The notes under the pieces were generated by a model. It saw only the letters and a program-made list of their open reading frames with translations, did not search any database and was not told the DNA's origin. Position numbers and translations under genes: made by a program. 23,075 nt of DNA, from positions 1-23,075 of the forward strand of contig CAZHOV010000089.1 in NCBI GenBank assembly GCA_964534315.1, in the 5' to 3' direction. Source of the DNA: CAZHOV01 sp964534315 (GTDB taxonomy: Bacteria > Bacteroidota > Bacteroidia > Chitinophagales > Saprospiraceae). Within the stretch, counting starts at the first letter, position 1. Every line of letters starts with the position of its first letter. This document shows, in pieces, positions 9,326-16,659 of the stretch.

Positions 9326-10387
9326 TTGAAAACGAACGCATCAGCATTGAGTACTCCTGTAGGAGTAATTGGACCGGGCAGCTTTGGTATCGCCATTTCG
9401 AAATTACTCTCTGAAAATGTAGAGGTCTTGCTCTATTGCAGGCAGAAGGAGGTTGCAGATAAAATTAATGCTACTCATCAACACCTAGAAGTTGACCTTT
9501 CTCCTAAAATTATTGCGACCAATAATCTGGAAGAAATTGGCAGCCGCTGTACCCTTATTTTTCCCATTGTACCATCAGTTAATTTCCGGGAAATGATGAA
9601 GGACCTCGCTCCTCATCTTCGCCCATACCACATCCTGATCCACGGCACAAAGGGGTTTGACTTGACCGATGTAGAAGAAGCCATTCTAGGCGATGAAACT
9701 TTTACCAGAAAAAACGTACATACGATGAGTGAGGTTATGCTTCAGGAAAGTGCCGTTTTGCGGGTAGGATGTTTGAGCGGTCCCAACTTATCGTCGGAGA
9801 TCTTTGACGGTCAACCTACGGCTACCGTGATTGGAAGCGAATACCGGGAGGTGATCAAGCTCGGCAGAAAGGTTTTGCAAAGTAAATTATTCCATGTATT
9901 CGGGACCTATGAGTTATTAGGGGCCGAACTTGCCGGTGCTTTTAAAAATGCTTTTGCTATAGGGTCGGGAGTGCTCTCCGGGTTAGGAATGGGCAAAAAC
10001 ATCCAGGCCATGCTCATCACCCGAGGACTGACGGAAATGGTCCATCTGGGTAAAGCTATGGGCGCCAGCAGCAAAGCCTTTCTGGGTACGGCCGGCATTG
10101 GAGACCTGGTGGCGACAGCCACCAGTTCAAAGAGTAGAAATTTTAACTTTGGCTACCGCCTCGCCCAGGGGCAATCGCTGGAAGAAATCACCCAAACCAT
10201 GCCCGAATTAGCGGAAGGGATACGAACTATAAAGATTATGAAACAATTAGGGCAGTACTATAACTTACATATCCCTATCTGCGAAATGCTTCACAGTGTT
10301 GTCTTTGAAGATTTCAATCCCCTTAGAGCCATCAACTACTTGATGAATTACCCATATGCAATCGATGTAGATTTTTTAGAGCAATAA
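9326..10387 (+). CDS. gpsA: Glycerol-3-phosphate dehydrogenase [NAD(P)+]
   Basis: 353 residues if started at the TTG at 9326; 346 if at the TTG at 9347, which gives the typical M-STPVGVIGPGSFG start. No in-frame ATG exists between the upstream stop (9284-9286) and the Rossmann motif, so a non-ATG start is required. The NAD-binding GPGSFG is at residues 16-21. HGTKGF carries the conserved Lys109, SGPNLSSEI is the substrate-side loop, and AGAFKNAFAIGSG carries the catalytic Lys207. GIGDLVATATSSKSRNF is the typical C-terminal helical-domain signature. It reduces dihydroxyacetone phosphate to sn-glycerol-3-phosphate for phospholipid synthesis in the cytoplasm. It lies 65 bases after tamB and 22 bases before the caspase gene, probably in one transcript. 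Confidence 0.96.
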   Translation: MKTNASALSTPVGVIGPGSFGIAISKLLSENVEVLLYCRQKEVADKINATHQHLEVDLSPKIIATNNLEEIGSRCTLIFPIVPSVNFREMMKDLAPHLRPYHILIHGTKGFDLTDVEEAILGDETFTRKNVHTMSEVMLQESAVLRVGCLSGPNLSSEIFDGQPTATVIGSEYREVIKLGRKVLQSKLFHVFGTYELLGAELAGAFKNAFAIGSGVLSGLGMGKNIQAMLITRGLTEMVHLGKAMGASSKAFLGTAGIGDLVATATSSKSRNFNFGYRLAQGQSLEEITQTMPELAEGIRTIKIMKQLGQYYNLHIPICEMLHSVVFEDFNPLRAINYLMNYPYAIDVDFLEQ

Positions 10388-10409
10388 GTAATATGTAATT
10401 TTATATTAA

Positions 10410-12506
10410 ATGAAAATGACTTATGCCCTCCTTATCGCCATAAATGACTACCACCCAATAAAAGTCGGGGCACTTAAAGGATGTATTAGCGATAGCCTTG
10501 CTGTGGAGGAATTACTAAAAAAATTAATTCCAGAAGAGCAACTGATGATCAAAAAATTACATGATCATGATGCGACCAAGGCAGGTATTGCCGCCGGATT
10601 TCTGGAATTTCTGGGGCAGGCAACAGAAGAGGATGTTATTTTCATCCATTACAGCGGTCATGGCTCCCAGGAAAAGGTACATCCCGTTTTTTCGGCGCAG
10701 GAAAGCGACCAACTGCATGAAACCCTAGTGTGTTATGATCCTCATGAGATGCTCGACCAGGGAGCAAAAATAAGCCAACTGGCAGATAAGGAGATCGCCT
10801 GGTTGTTGCACCGATTGTACCAGCAAACGGGAGCGCACATCGTTTTTGTGCAAGATAGCTGCCACTCTGGCGATGCTACCCGTAACGTATCTCTGGAAGA
10901 TGAATCGACCGTCCGATCAACAACAGGAGACTTAATAAATCACCGGCAGTTGGAAGATTATTTATTTTACCAGCATGATCCCAAAATAAAAAAAGCGATC
11001 AAAGCCGGTTTACCCTGGCAGATTGAGACAGGCCGACATATAGCCCTCGCTGCTTGCCGGAGTTACGAACTGGCAAGAGAAAAGGATTTCTGGGAAGGTC
11101 GGTTTGGGGTGTTCACTTATTACTTTCTTAAAGTTGTCCAGAACTATAAAGGACACCTTAATTACAGAGACCTAGCTCAACAAATCGGAATACGCACATC
11201 TAACGCCGTAAGCTATCAGGTGCCACAGGTCTTCAGTGCCCTTGAGCAAGACTTGAAAATGAATTTCCTTGCCGGTAACACCGTTTCAGATACGCAGTAT
11301 TTCCTGACTTCTTTTTCCAAGAGAATCGATGCATGGGTGCTACAGGCAGGAGCGTTTAATGGCATTCCCAGAGAGGGAGGCCAGGTATTATTATTTAGAG
11401 ATGAAGAAGCTTTTGTACAAAAAACCGTAAATAGGGATCTGTTGGTCAATATCACAAAAGTAGACCCAAACCAATCGAAGCTAGAGGTGGATGAATTCCT
11501 CCAATTAGACAAGCAGCAATCTTATAAAAGTTTACTCTATCAAACCTCTATGCCTAAAACCAAAATCTATTTCGATTTGGAGATAGAAGCTCCAGACCAT
11601 AGTTCTACTCTTAATCAACACAGGAACGAACTCACCCAAGTCTTCCAGGAAAATCTTGCTGCTAAACAATCTATCGAAATAGTAGAAACGGTAAAGGCGT
11701 GCCATTTCAGGGTGATTACCTACGACCTGGATGGCGCAATCAAGTACCGAATTACCCGGTCGGATGATCTGAAAGCAATTGCAGTACCTGTTTTTCAAAA
11801 GCACCCCGAGGCAGCCAATGTGATAGTAAATATGATGCTGCAAATAGCTAATTGGCATACCATTTTACACCTCAAAAATCCACAGACCAATCTAAGCCCG
11901 GAAGATTTTGAACTGCAGGTCACTGACCAAGAAGGAAACCCTATCGACCTCCACTCTTTTGAGTTAAATTTAAAGTATACCATAGACCCCCAGACTGGAA
12001 AAAGTATACCTCCAAAGGTACGGTTTAAACTGATCAATCATTCCTCTAAAAAGCTATTTGCCTGTCTGTTATTTTTGGACTATGACTACAGCATTTCCTC
12101 TGGCTTTTTCCCCGGAGAGTGGTTTGGCGTCCGGGAAACCATCAATCCGCAAGGGCAGGTTATCAAAACCGTCGAAGTAAAAGAAGCTTATGTTGGTGCC
12201 AATCCGGCTCATCCTAAAGGCCGGAATATCAAATTCGAGGTGCCTGAATATTTTCGTAAAGCAGGTATCAATGAAGCCGTCAATTACTTCAAACTGTTGG
12301 TTTCAACCAAAGAGATCAGCAGCTTCAACTTTCACCAAGATGCCTTGGTGGTTGATCCTCAGATCCATCGTTCCCATAATACGCCCAAAACTGACCAAGA
12401 ATTACTATTTGGAAAAGGGAATACCCGAAGCTTCGACGATGAGGGCTGGATAGACCTGCCAGATTGGTTTACGGCGGAAATCCGGGTGCGAACAAGGAGA
12501 GGATGA
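10410..12506 (+). CDS. Caspase-fold (metacaspase-type, peptidase C14) protein with large C-terminal region
   Basis: 698 residues, no signal peptide, so probably cytoplasmic. The p20-like caspase domain occupies ~1-270: LLIAINDYHPIKVGALKGCISD at the start, the catalytic His84 in HYSGHGS, and the catalytic Cys151 in VQDSCHSGD. The p10-like part holds LAACRSYELARE and GRFGVFTYYFLKVV. Family knowledge: bacterial C14 proteases cut after Arg/Lys or Asp and serve signalling, defence or cell-death roles; the substrate here is unknown. Residues ~290-698 are not a family I can name. They contain beta-rich segments (~380-560), with FELNLKYTID leading into VRFKLINHSSKKLFACLLFLDYDYSI, loosely like the DUF4384 domains found on other caspase-like proteins. 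It follows gpsA by 22 bases, without obvious functional kinship. Its stop codon lies inside a period-8 repeat. Confidence 0.9.
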   Translation: MKMTYALLIAINDYHPIKVGALKGCISDSLAVEELLKKLIPEEQLMIKKLHDHDATKAGIAAGFLEFLGQATEEDVIFIHYSGHGSQEKVHPVFSAQESDQLHETLVCYDPHEMLDQGAKISQLADKEIAWLLHRLYQQTGAHIVFVQDSCHSGDATRNVSLEDESTVRSTTGDLINHRQLEDYLFYQHDPKIKKAIKAGLPWQIETGRHIALAACRSYELAREKDFWEGRFGVFTYYFLKVVQNYKGHLNYRDLAQQIGIRTSNAVSYQVPQVFSALEQDLKMNFLAGNTVSDTQYFLTSFSKRIDAWVLQAGAFNGIPREGGQVLLFRDEEAFVQKTVNRDLLVNITKVDPNQSKLEVDEFLQLDKQQSYKSLLYQTSMPKTKIYFDLEIEAPDHSSTLNQHRNELTQVFQENLAAKQSIEIVETVKACHFRVITYDLDGAIKYRITRSDDLKAIAVPVFQKHPEAANVIVNMMLQIANWHTILHLKNPQTNLSPEDFELQVTDQEGNPIDLHSFELNLKYTIDPQTGKSIPPKVRFKLINHSSKKLFACLLFLDYDYSISSGFFPGEWFGVRETINPQGQVIKTVEVKEAYVGANPAHPKGRNIKFEVPEYFRKAGINEAVNYFKLLVSTKEISSFNFHQDALVVDPQIHRSHNTPKTDQELLFGKGNTRSFDDEGWIDLPDWFTAEIRVRTRRG

Positions 12507-12544
12507 CCGGAGGACAGGAGGACCAGAAGACCAGACGACGAGAC
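12501..12544 (+). repeat. Period-8 tandem array overlapping the caspase gene stop codon
   Basis: About five octamers in phase (ggatgacc, ggaggaca, ggaggacc, agaagacc, agacgacg), then a partial unit. The TGA stop (12504-12506) is inside the first unit. Purine-rich and variable. Confidence 0.6.
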
Positions 12545-12562
12545 TATTCATAAAACACCTTC

Positions 12563-12602
12563 CACCTCGACACCCTGACACCCTGACACCCTGACACTAC
12601 AC
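12563..12602 (+). repeat. Second period-8 tandem array (caccctga)
   Basis: Octamers cacctcga, three exact copies of caccctga (12571-12594), then the degenerate cactacac; an isolated acaccctg follows. Only ~18 bases separate it from the first array, and it ends ~55 bases before the marR ATG. Confidence 0.7.
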
Positions 12603-12655
12603 ACCCTGGAAAAAATTTATTAAATTTACCGGACCAACTGAATTTTTCGATTTCC

Positions 12656-13168
12656 ATGAACGAGTCCTTTACACACATTGACATATTAACCAATCTGCGT
12701 AAAATCATTCGCTCCATTAATTTGGAAAGCAAGCGAATTGAAAAGCAATATGGGATCAGCATCCCACAGCTACTATGTCTTAGTTTTTTAAACGGACAGG
12801 CAGACTTCAAGGCATCTCAAAAAGAGATCAAACAGTTTTTAAACCTAAATGCAAGTACCGTGACGGGTATTATTAATCGACTGGAGCAGAAAGGAATGGT
12901 GGCTAAATTGCCGAAGACAAAGGATAAAAGAGTCACGTTGATTACCATCACAGCCAAAGGGTCAGAGTTGATCAAGCAAACTCCGGAGATTCTCCATCAA
13001 CAACTGATCAGCAAGCTACAGAAACTTTCGCCCGAGGCCATTACCAAACTTAAAACCTCTTTTGACACGATTATTGACTTCTTAAATATCAAAGAACTAG
13101 AAGCTGCCCCTATCCTTGCTGCCGGTTCTGAAATCAGCCAGCAAGAACAAAATGAAGAGAAAAAATAG
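12656..13168 (+). CDS. MarR-family transcriptional regulator
   Basis: 170 residues. An N-terminal dimerisation helix (ILTNLRKIIRSINLESKRIEKQYG) is followed by the winged helix-turn-helix at ~45-105: LLCLSFL, then SQKEIKQFLNLNASTVTGIINRLEQKGMVAK, and the wing KTKDKRVTLITITAKG with its conserved D-x-R. A C-terminal helix and an ~18-residue polar tail (SQQEQNEEKK) complete it. MarR proteins bind palindromic operators near their own gene and respond to small molecules or oxidants; the ligand and targets cannot be read here. The gap before it is occupied by short tandem repeats rather than an obvious operator. No partner transporter or enzyme is adjacent. Confidence 0.92.
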   Translation: MNESFTHIDILTNLRKIIRSINLESKRIEKQYGISIPQLLCLSFLNGQADFKASQKEIKQFLNLNASTVTGIINRLEQKGMVAKLPKTKDKRVTLITITAKGSELIKQTPEILHQQLISKLQKLSPEAITKLKTSFDTIIDFLNIKELEAAPILAAGSEISQQEQNEEKK

Positions 13169-13349
13169 TTTGTGTTGAAACTTTTTATTTAGTTTTTTAG
13201 TTCTATATATGTATGGTTATTAGTAAGAACAGATATATTGCCTCTCCTCCAGAATTGTGAGTGAACTTAAATCCTTTATTGGCATTCTGGTTTTCTACGT
13301 GCATACCATTGTTTTTTCCTTTTTTCTTTATTAAATTTAAATCGCTAGT

Positions 13350-13703
13350 ATGAAAGACGATAAGTTTATCGAAAAGGCAATCAATTGGGCCCAAAAAAAG
13401 GGGTTCTCTGACATTCGTGCAGTGCATGAAGGGTTCGAAGCGCCTAAATCGTTTACACGAAAAGAAGATGAAAGTACGGTAACACCTGATCTTTCGGGTT
13501 TAAAAACGGGTGGTAAAAGTTATGTAGAGATCGCCCTAAAAACGGATAACGTCCAAAGGAAGATTACCAAATGGAAATTATTGAGCACGCTGGCTTCTGT
13601 TAAAGGTGGAAAGCTTTATCTATTAGCACCAAGAGGCCATAAAGCTTTTACTGATAATCTTGTCAAAACCTACAATATTGATGCTAAAGTGGTGAGTATC
13701 TAG
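13350..13703 (+). CDS. Conserved-looking small protein of unknown function
   Basis: 117 residues, basic, soluble, no signal peptide. I do not recognise it with certainty. It begins with a helix (KFIEKAINWAQKKGF), then a loop rich in charge (SFTRKEDESTVTPDLSG), a strand YVEIALKT, a long helix (QRKITKWKLLSTLASVKG), a strand KLYLLAPRGH and a final helix (AFTDNLVKTYNI). That order, with a P-D before the first strand and an E..K on it, recalls the core of PD-(D/E)xK-type nuclease folds. However, the canonical acid before x-K is Ala (A-L-K), so catalytic activity is doubtful. It lies between marR and the cold-shock gene on the same strand, with gaps of 181 and 62 bases. Confidence 0.72.
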   Translation: MKDDKFIEKAINWAQKKGFSDIRAVHEGFEAPKSFTRKEDESTVTPDLSGLKTGGKSYVEIALKTDNVQRKITKWKLLSTLASVKGGKLYLLAPRGHKAFTDNLVKTYNIDAKVVSI

Positions 13704-13765
13704 AGAGCACCAGATCGCTTAGTGTCAATGTAATTATTGATTCTATAATTTAAAATTTTTGAAAA

Positions 13766-14023
13766 ATGACTTTGTGGAAAAGAGTAAAGCAGTTTTTAAC
13801 GCCTAACGAGCCGAAGTTAAAATCCGGGTTCGTTAAGTTTTTTAACTACAAAAGAGGGTATGGTTTTATCAGCTCTATACAAACCGAAAAAGACGTCTTC
13901 GTGCATGTAACGGAAGTCGAAGACAAATTAAGAGCTGGAGACCGCGTACTGTTTGAAACCCAAGATGACCAAAAAGGATTGAAAGCTGTTAATGTACGTC
14001 TCGCACACGCTGAGACTGCCTAA
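13766..14023 (+). CDS. Cold-shock-domain (CspA-type) protein with N-terminal extension
   Basis: 85 residues. The single cold-shock domain covers ~18-82: SGFVKFFNYKRGYGFISS includes RNP1 (RGYGFI, 30-35), DVFVHVTEV carries RNP2 (44-49), and AGDRVLFETQDDQKGLKAVNV gives the last strands. An extra ~17-residue basic segment (MTLWKRVKQFLTPNEPK) precedes the domain, longer than in ordinary 65-70-residue Csp proteins. Family role: single-stranded RNA/DNA binding and RNA chaperoning in the cytoplasm. A perfect terminator follows directly. Confidence 0.93.
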   Translation: MTLWKRVKQFLTPNEPKLKSGFVKFFNYKRGYGFISSIQTEKDVFVHVTEVEDKLRAGDRVLFETQDDQKGLKAVNVRLAHAETA

Positions 14024-14025
14024 AG

Positions 14026-14062
14026 AAAAAAGAGGGCGTTCGGATCGAACGCCCTCTTTTTT
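14026..14062. terminator. Perfect bidirectional terminator between the cold-shock gene and the TonB-receptor remnant
   Basis: 17-base arms (14026-14042 and 14046-14062) pair without mismatch around a GAT loop. A6 on one side and T6 on the other let it serve both convergent transcripts. It begins 2 bases after the csp stop and ends 1 base before the receptor stop codon. Confidence 0.92.
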
Positions 14063-14063
14063 A

Positions 14064-14429
14064 TTAAAATCGATACTTTACATATAGCGTTGCATTCCGG
14101 CCGGATTCATAGATCAACCCGTTTTCCCGACTGTTTCTGAAACCCTGGTTGAGATGTTCATAGAAATTTTTATCTAAAATATTAAGCACCGCACCACCCA
14201 CAGACAAGGCCTTCAATGGCTTGATCCCCAACCTGAAATCAATTATGCCAAATCCCGGCGTTTCCGTTTCATCAAAAGATACCGCTATTCTGTTTTGCGC
14301 ATTGGCAAAACGACCTCTCAAATCAGCCAGTAGTAACTTATCTTCATACTGCACTCCCACCTAAGCGATCAATGGCGGAATCTCTGGCAGGGGCTCATCC
14401 CAGGTTATATTGTGTGAATAGGTGTAAGC
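14064..14429 (-). pseudogene. TonB-dependent receptor, C-terminal remnant (decayed)
   Basis: The last ~98 residues are plainly the end of an outer-membrane TonB-dependent receptor barrel: GFGIIDFRLGIKPLKAL, then VGGAVLNILDKNFYEHLN, and the aromatic C-terminus TLYVKYRF. Reading further upstream in the same frame gives ITWDEPLPEIPPLIA, a hallmark just before the final barrel strands in this family. It is interrupted by a TAG at 14361-14363 and then by a TGA at 14430-14432. Nothing recognisable continues beyond it before the next gene at 14472. The plug and most of the barrel (about 600 residues expected) are missing. A shorter GTG-started ORF from 14360 is open, but a 98-residue receptor tail cannot function alone. 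Confidence 0.85.
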
Positions 14430-14471
14430 TCAAAAAGTATGCTATTTATCAGTAACCCGGGATCACTTCAA

Positions 14472-15065
14472 TTATCGCATCGCATGGCGACACCGTTGGA
14501 TTACCGAGCAATTATCCATGAGCAGATTGCCGTTATAATGAAAATACACTCCGGAAGCATAGTAGGCTTCAAATAAGATGAATTGAATATTCTTTTTAGG
14601 TAAAAATTCAAATTCATAGGTTTGCCAGTCGAGATGCTCAATAGTTTTGGTTTCAGCTAGCAGTTCTTGCTTGCCGCAGGGAGTAGCACTTCCCCAAATG
14701 CGCAATTTCAGGGGTATATTGTAGCCGGCGTAGGTGTTGGAGTGGGCCAGTTCGCAAGTGAATGTATAACACCCTCCCTTTTCAAGAGGCGCTTCGAGTT
14801 TTTGTCCCACACTCTCCCAGGTACCATCTTCTCTAGTGATCAGTCCCATATAGCTTCTCCCGTCGGCAGGTTCGTTGTAAACACCCCAGAAGCCGGGAAG
14901 AATATCAGGAGTGGTTCCCTCTTTACACGGGAGCCAACCTTTTGGCACCGTAGCATCGATAGGCTCTCCCTCAAAAGAAGGATTGGATAACGTAATTTGA
15001 GCATCAATAGATGAAATACTCAATACCAGGGAAATAAAAAATGCAAGGAATCGCTTCATCTCCAT
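14472..15065 (-). CDS. Secreted protein of unknown function with carbohydrate-binding-like beta-sandwich
   Basis: 197 residues from the ATG at 15065 (or 195 from the ATG at 15059, MKRFLAFF). The open frame extends to a TTG at 15122, but that would destroy the N-terminal signal peptide and overlap the promoter, so I reject it. The signal peptide KRFLAFFISLVLSISSIDAQ ends in the AQ typical of Bacteroidota. The mature part, ITLSNPSFEG..PKGWLPC, then YMGLITREDGTWESVGQKL, then CYTFTCELAHS and NLLMDNCSVI, has the layout of a galactose-binding/CBM-like jelly-roll seen in Bacteroidota surface proteins. Six cysteines in the mature part suggest disulfides. No sorting domain is present. A -7-like box TATATTTG lies 46 bases upstream. 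Ligand unknown. Confidence 0.8.
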   Translation of the reverse strand: MEMKRFLAFFISLVLSISSIDAQITLSNPSFEGEPIDATVPKGWLPCKEGTTPDILPGFWGVYNEPADGRSYMGLITREDGTWESVGQKLEAPLEKGGCYTFTCELAHSNTYAGYNIPLKLRIWGSATPCGKQELLAETKTIEHLDWQTYEFEFLPKKNIQFILFEAYYASGVYFHYNGNLLMDNCSVIQRCRHAMR

Positions 15066-15110
15066 AAAATTATCAACAACAAGTAAACTACAACTTTCAC
15101 CAAAAGAACG

Positions 15111-15118
15111 CAAATATA
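15111..15118 (-). promoter_or_regulatory. -7-type box for the secreted protein gene
   Basis: On the minus strand TATATTTG matches TAnnTTTG, 46 bases before the ATG at 15065. I found no TTG at the -33 distance, so the promoter is half-supported. Confidence 0.45.
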
Positions 15119-15132
15119 CCAAGAAAGATTCT

Positions 15133-15140
15133 TACTTTTG
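15133..15140 (+). promoter_or_regulatory. -7-type box for ftsX
   Basis: TACTTTTG matches TAnnTTTG exactly, 39 bases before the ATG at 15180. It overlaps the in-frame TTG at 15138, which therefore cannot be the translation start if this promoter is used. The -33 element is not obvious. Confidence 0.55.
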
Positions 15141-15179
15141 CAGGAACTATTTCTAACCTACCCTTTGAATTCGGGCTTT

Positions 15180-16061
15180 ATGGAAAATGTGGTAGAAAAA
15201 AAAGCGGGCAAAAAAAGGAAACCCAATTATTTCTATTCCATTATTGGTGTTGCATTAGTCTTATTTATCGTCGGTTTGTTCGGGCTGGTCCTGTTACATA
15301 GCAACGGCCTCATCCGCTATTTAAAAGAAGGCGTTAATATTCTCGTGGAGGTAAAAGAAGGAACCGAACAGGAAGCTATCGACCAATTTAAAAAAGACCT
15401 GCAAGCAACGAGCTATATAAAAGATGAAACCATCATCTTCACACCTAAAGAAGCTGCACTGGAAACGCTGATGGAAGATTTTGGAGAAGACTTTTCCAAT
15501 TTTGACCTGCCCAATCCCCTTTACGATGTTATCACCTTTAATGTAAAGGCCTCTTTTATGAATTCAGACAGTCTTTCCCAAATGAAAAAGGTATTGTTAA
15601 AATCCCCGTTGGTTTTTGACGTTTACTATCAGGAAGGCATCGTTGAAGATATTGAAAAAAACCTGCAAAACATAGGGATCGGAGCCCTGATCATTAGCAT
15701 ACTTTTTATCATTGTTGCTACGACACTTATTCACAACACCATTCGATTAGCCCTCTACTCCAATCGCTTTTTAATTAAAAATATGGAATTGGTGGGGGCA
15801 TCCTGGGGGTTTATCATACGTCCTTACATACGGATGAGTATACTCAATGGCCTGATCAGTTCCCTGATAGCTATAGGTATTTTGATTGGGCTTTTGATGG
15901 TCTTCTACACCGAAGTTCCGGAATTGAGGGGTTTCCAAAGCAACACCAGTCTTTTTTTCTTATTTTTAGGGCTGATTTTATTAGGAGCACTTATTACCGG
16001 CTTCAGTTCTTACTTTACCGTCAATCGGTATCTGAAAATGCGGCTGGATGATCTTTATTAG
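15180..16061 (+). CDS. ftsX: Cell division ABC-transporter-like permease FtsX
   Basis: 293 residues from the ATG at 15180. A longer reading from a TTG at 15138 adds 14 residues inside the promoter and is rejected. A basic N-terminus (KKAGKKRKPNY) is followed by TM1 at ~18-40, a periplasmic FtsX extracellular domain at ~45-155 (VEVKEGTEQEAIDQF, then FTPKEAALETLMEDFGE), and three more membrane segments near 165-190, 215-240 and 255-280. NTIRLALYSNRFLIKNMELVGAS is the typical cytoplasmic loop after TM2. The C-terminus is short, as usual. With the ATPase FtsE (not in this window) it activates peptidoglycan hydrolases at the septum. It heads the ftsX-DUF3098-uppP-truB gene order common in Bacteroidota. 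Confidence 0.95.
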   Translation: MENVVEKKAGKKRKPNYFYSIIGVALVLFIVGLFGLVLLHSNGLIRYLKEGVNILVEVKEGTEQEAIDQFKKDLQATSYIKDETIIFTPKEAALETLMEDFGEDFSNFDLPNPLYDVITFNVKASFMNSDSLSQMKKVLLKSPLVFDVYYQEGIVEDIEKNLQNIGIGALIISILFIIVATTLIHNTIRLALYSNRFLIKNMELVGASWGFIIRPYIRMSILNGLISSLIAIGILIGLLMVFYTEVPELRGFQSNTSLFFLFLGLILLGALITGFSSYFTVNRYLKMRLDDLY

Positions 16062-16071
16062 GAAGAGGTAA

Positions 16072-16152
16072 ACGGTGCAGCGGTTCAATGGTGCAAGGGG
16101 TGCAGGGGTGCAGGGGTTTAGCGGTGCAACGGTTTAGGGGTGCAGGGGTGGA
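16072..16152 (+). repeat. Period-8 tandem array (nnGGTGCA) after ftsX
   Basis: Ten units, consensus N-S-G-G-T-G-C-A, with GGTTTA/GGTTCA variants and one extra base in the fourth unit. It starts 11 bases after the ftsX stop. The unit is the same as in the array after ggt at 20368. Confidence 0.85.
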
Positions 16153-16270
16153 ATAGGATTTAAGGGAACAAAGGGAAATGAATTGGTTTGTACGACTGAA
16201 GTTCGTCTGGCCAATAGCGAGAGAACATAAAAAACGTAATCATTAGAATATACTAAAACAACATAGCTGA

Positions 16271-16642
16271 ATGAGTAAAGATAAACCATCTAAGAAAAAG
16301 GTTGTCAGTACTGGAAATAAGTCTTCCAAAAAAGTGGTGAGTACCAAGAAAAAAGCTGGTACAACGCAACGGAAGAGTAAATTATCGCCGACTTCGACCA
16401 GAAGCCGCAGTAAAACGACTACTCCGAAAGTTCCTTTTCTTTTTGAAAAGAAGAACTATTTGTATATGGGAATAGGTGTTGGACTGATCATTATCGGAAT
16501 GATACTTATGGCAGGAGGGTCGATGCCGGAACCTGAGGTATGGGACGAAAACAGAATTTACGGGTTCCGCAGAACGGTACTTGCTCCGATCGTTATCTTG
16601 GCCGGACTAATTTTACAGATTGTTGCCATTTTCAAAAAATAG
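16271..16642 (+). CDS. DUF3098 family small membrane protein
   Basis: 123 residues. The first ~56 are very basic and Lys/Ser/Thr-rich, with the pentapeptide KVVST twice (10-14 and 21-25). Then come FLFEKKNYLYMGIGVG, a membrane span at ~63-83, a short loop with WDENRIYGFRRTVLAPI, and a second span at ~102-121. The family is known only as DUF3098 and is found between ftsX and uppP in many Bacteroidota. Its function is undescribed; the position suggests an envelope or division role (inference). It is separated from ftsX by 209 bases that include the octamer array, and from uppP by 17 bases. Confidence 0.88.
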   Translation: MSKDKPSKKKVVSTGNKSSKKVVSTKKKAGTTQRKSKLSPTSTRSRSKTTTPKVPFLFEKKNYLYMGIGVGLIIIGMILMAGGSMPEPEVWDENRIYGFRRTVLAPIVILAGLILQIVAIFKK

Positions 16643-16659
16643 GTCGCCCCTAAAACGAT

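Noticed and set aside
13203..13427. 74-residue minus-strand ORF between marR and the 117-residue gene
   Set aside because: It overlaps the start of the plus-strand gene and has no domain, signal peptide or promoter support.
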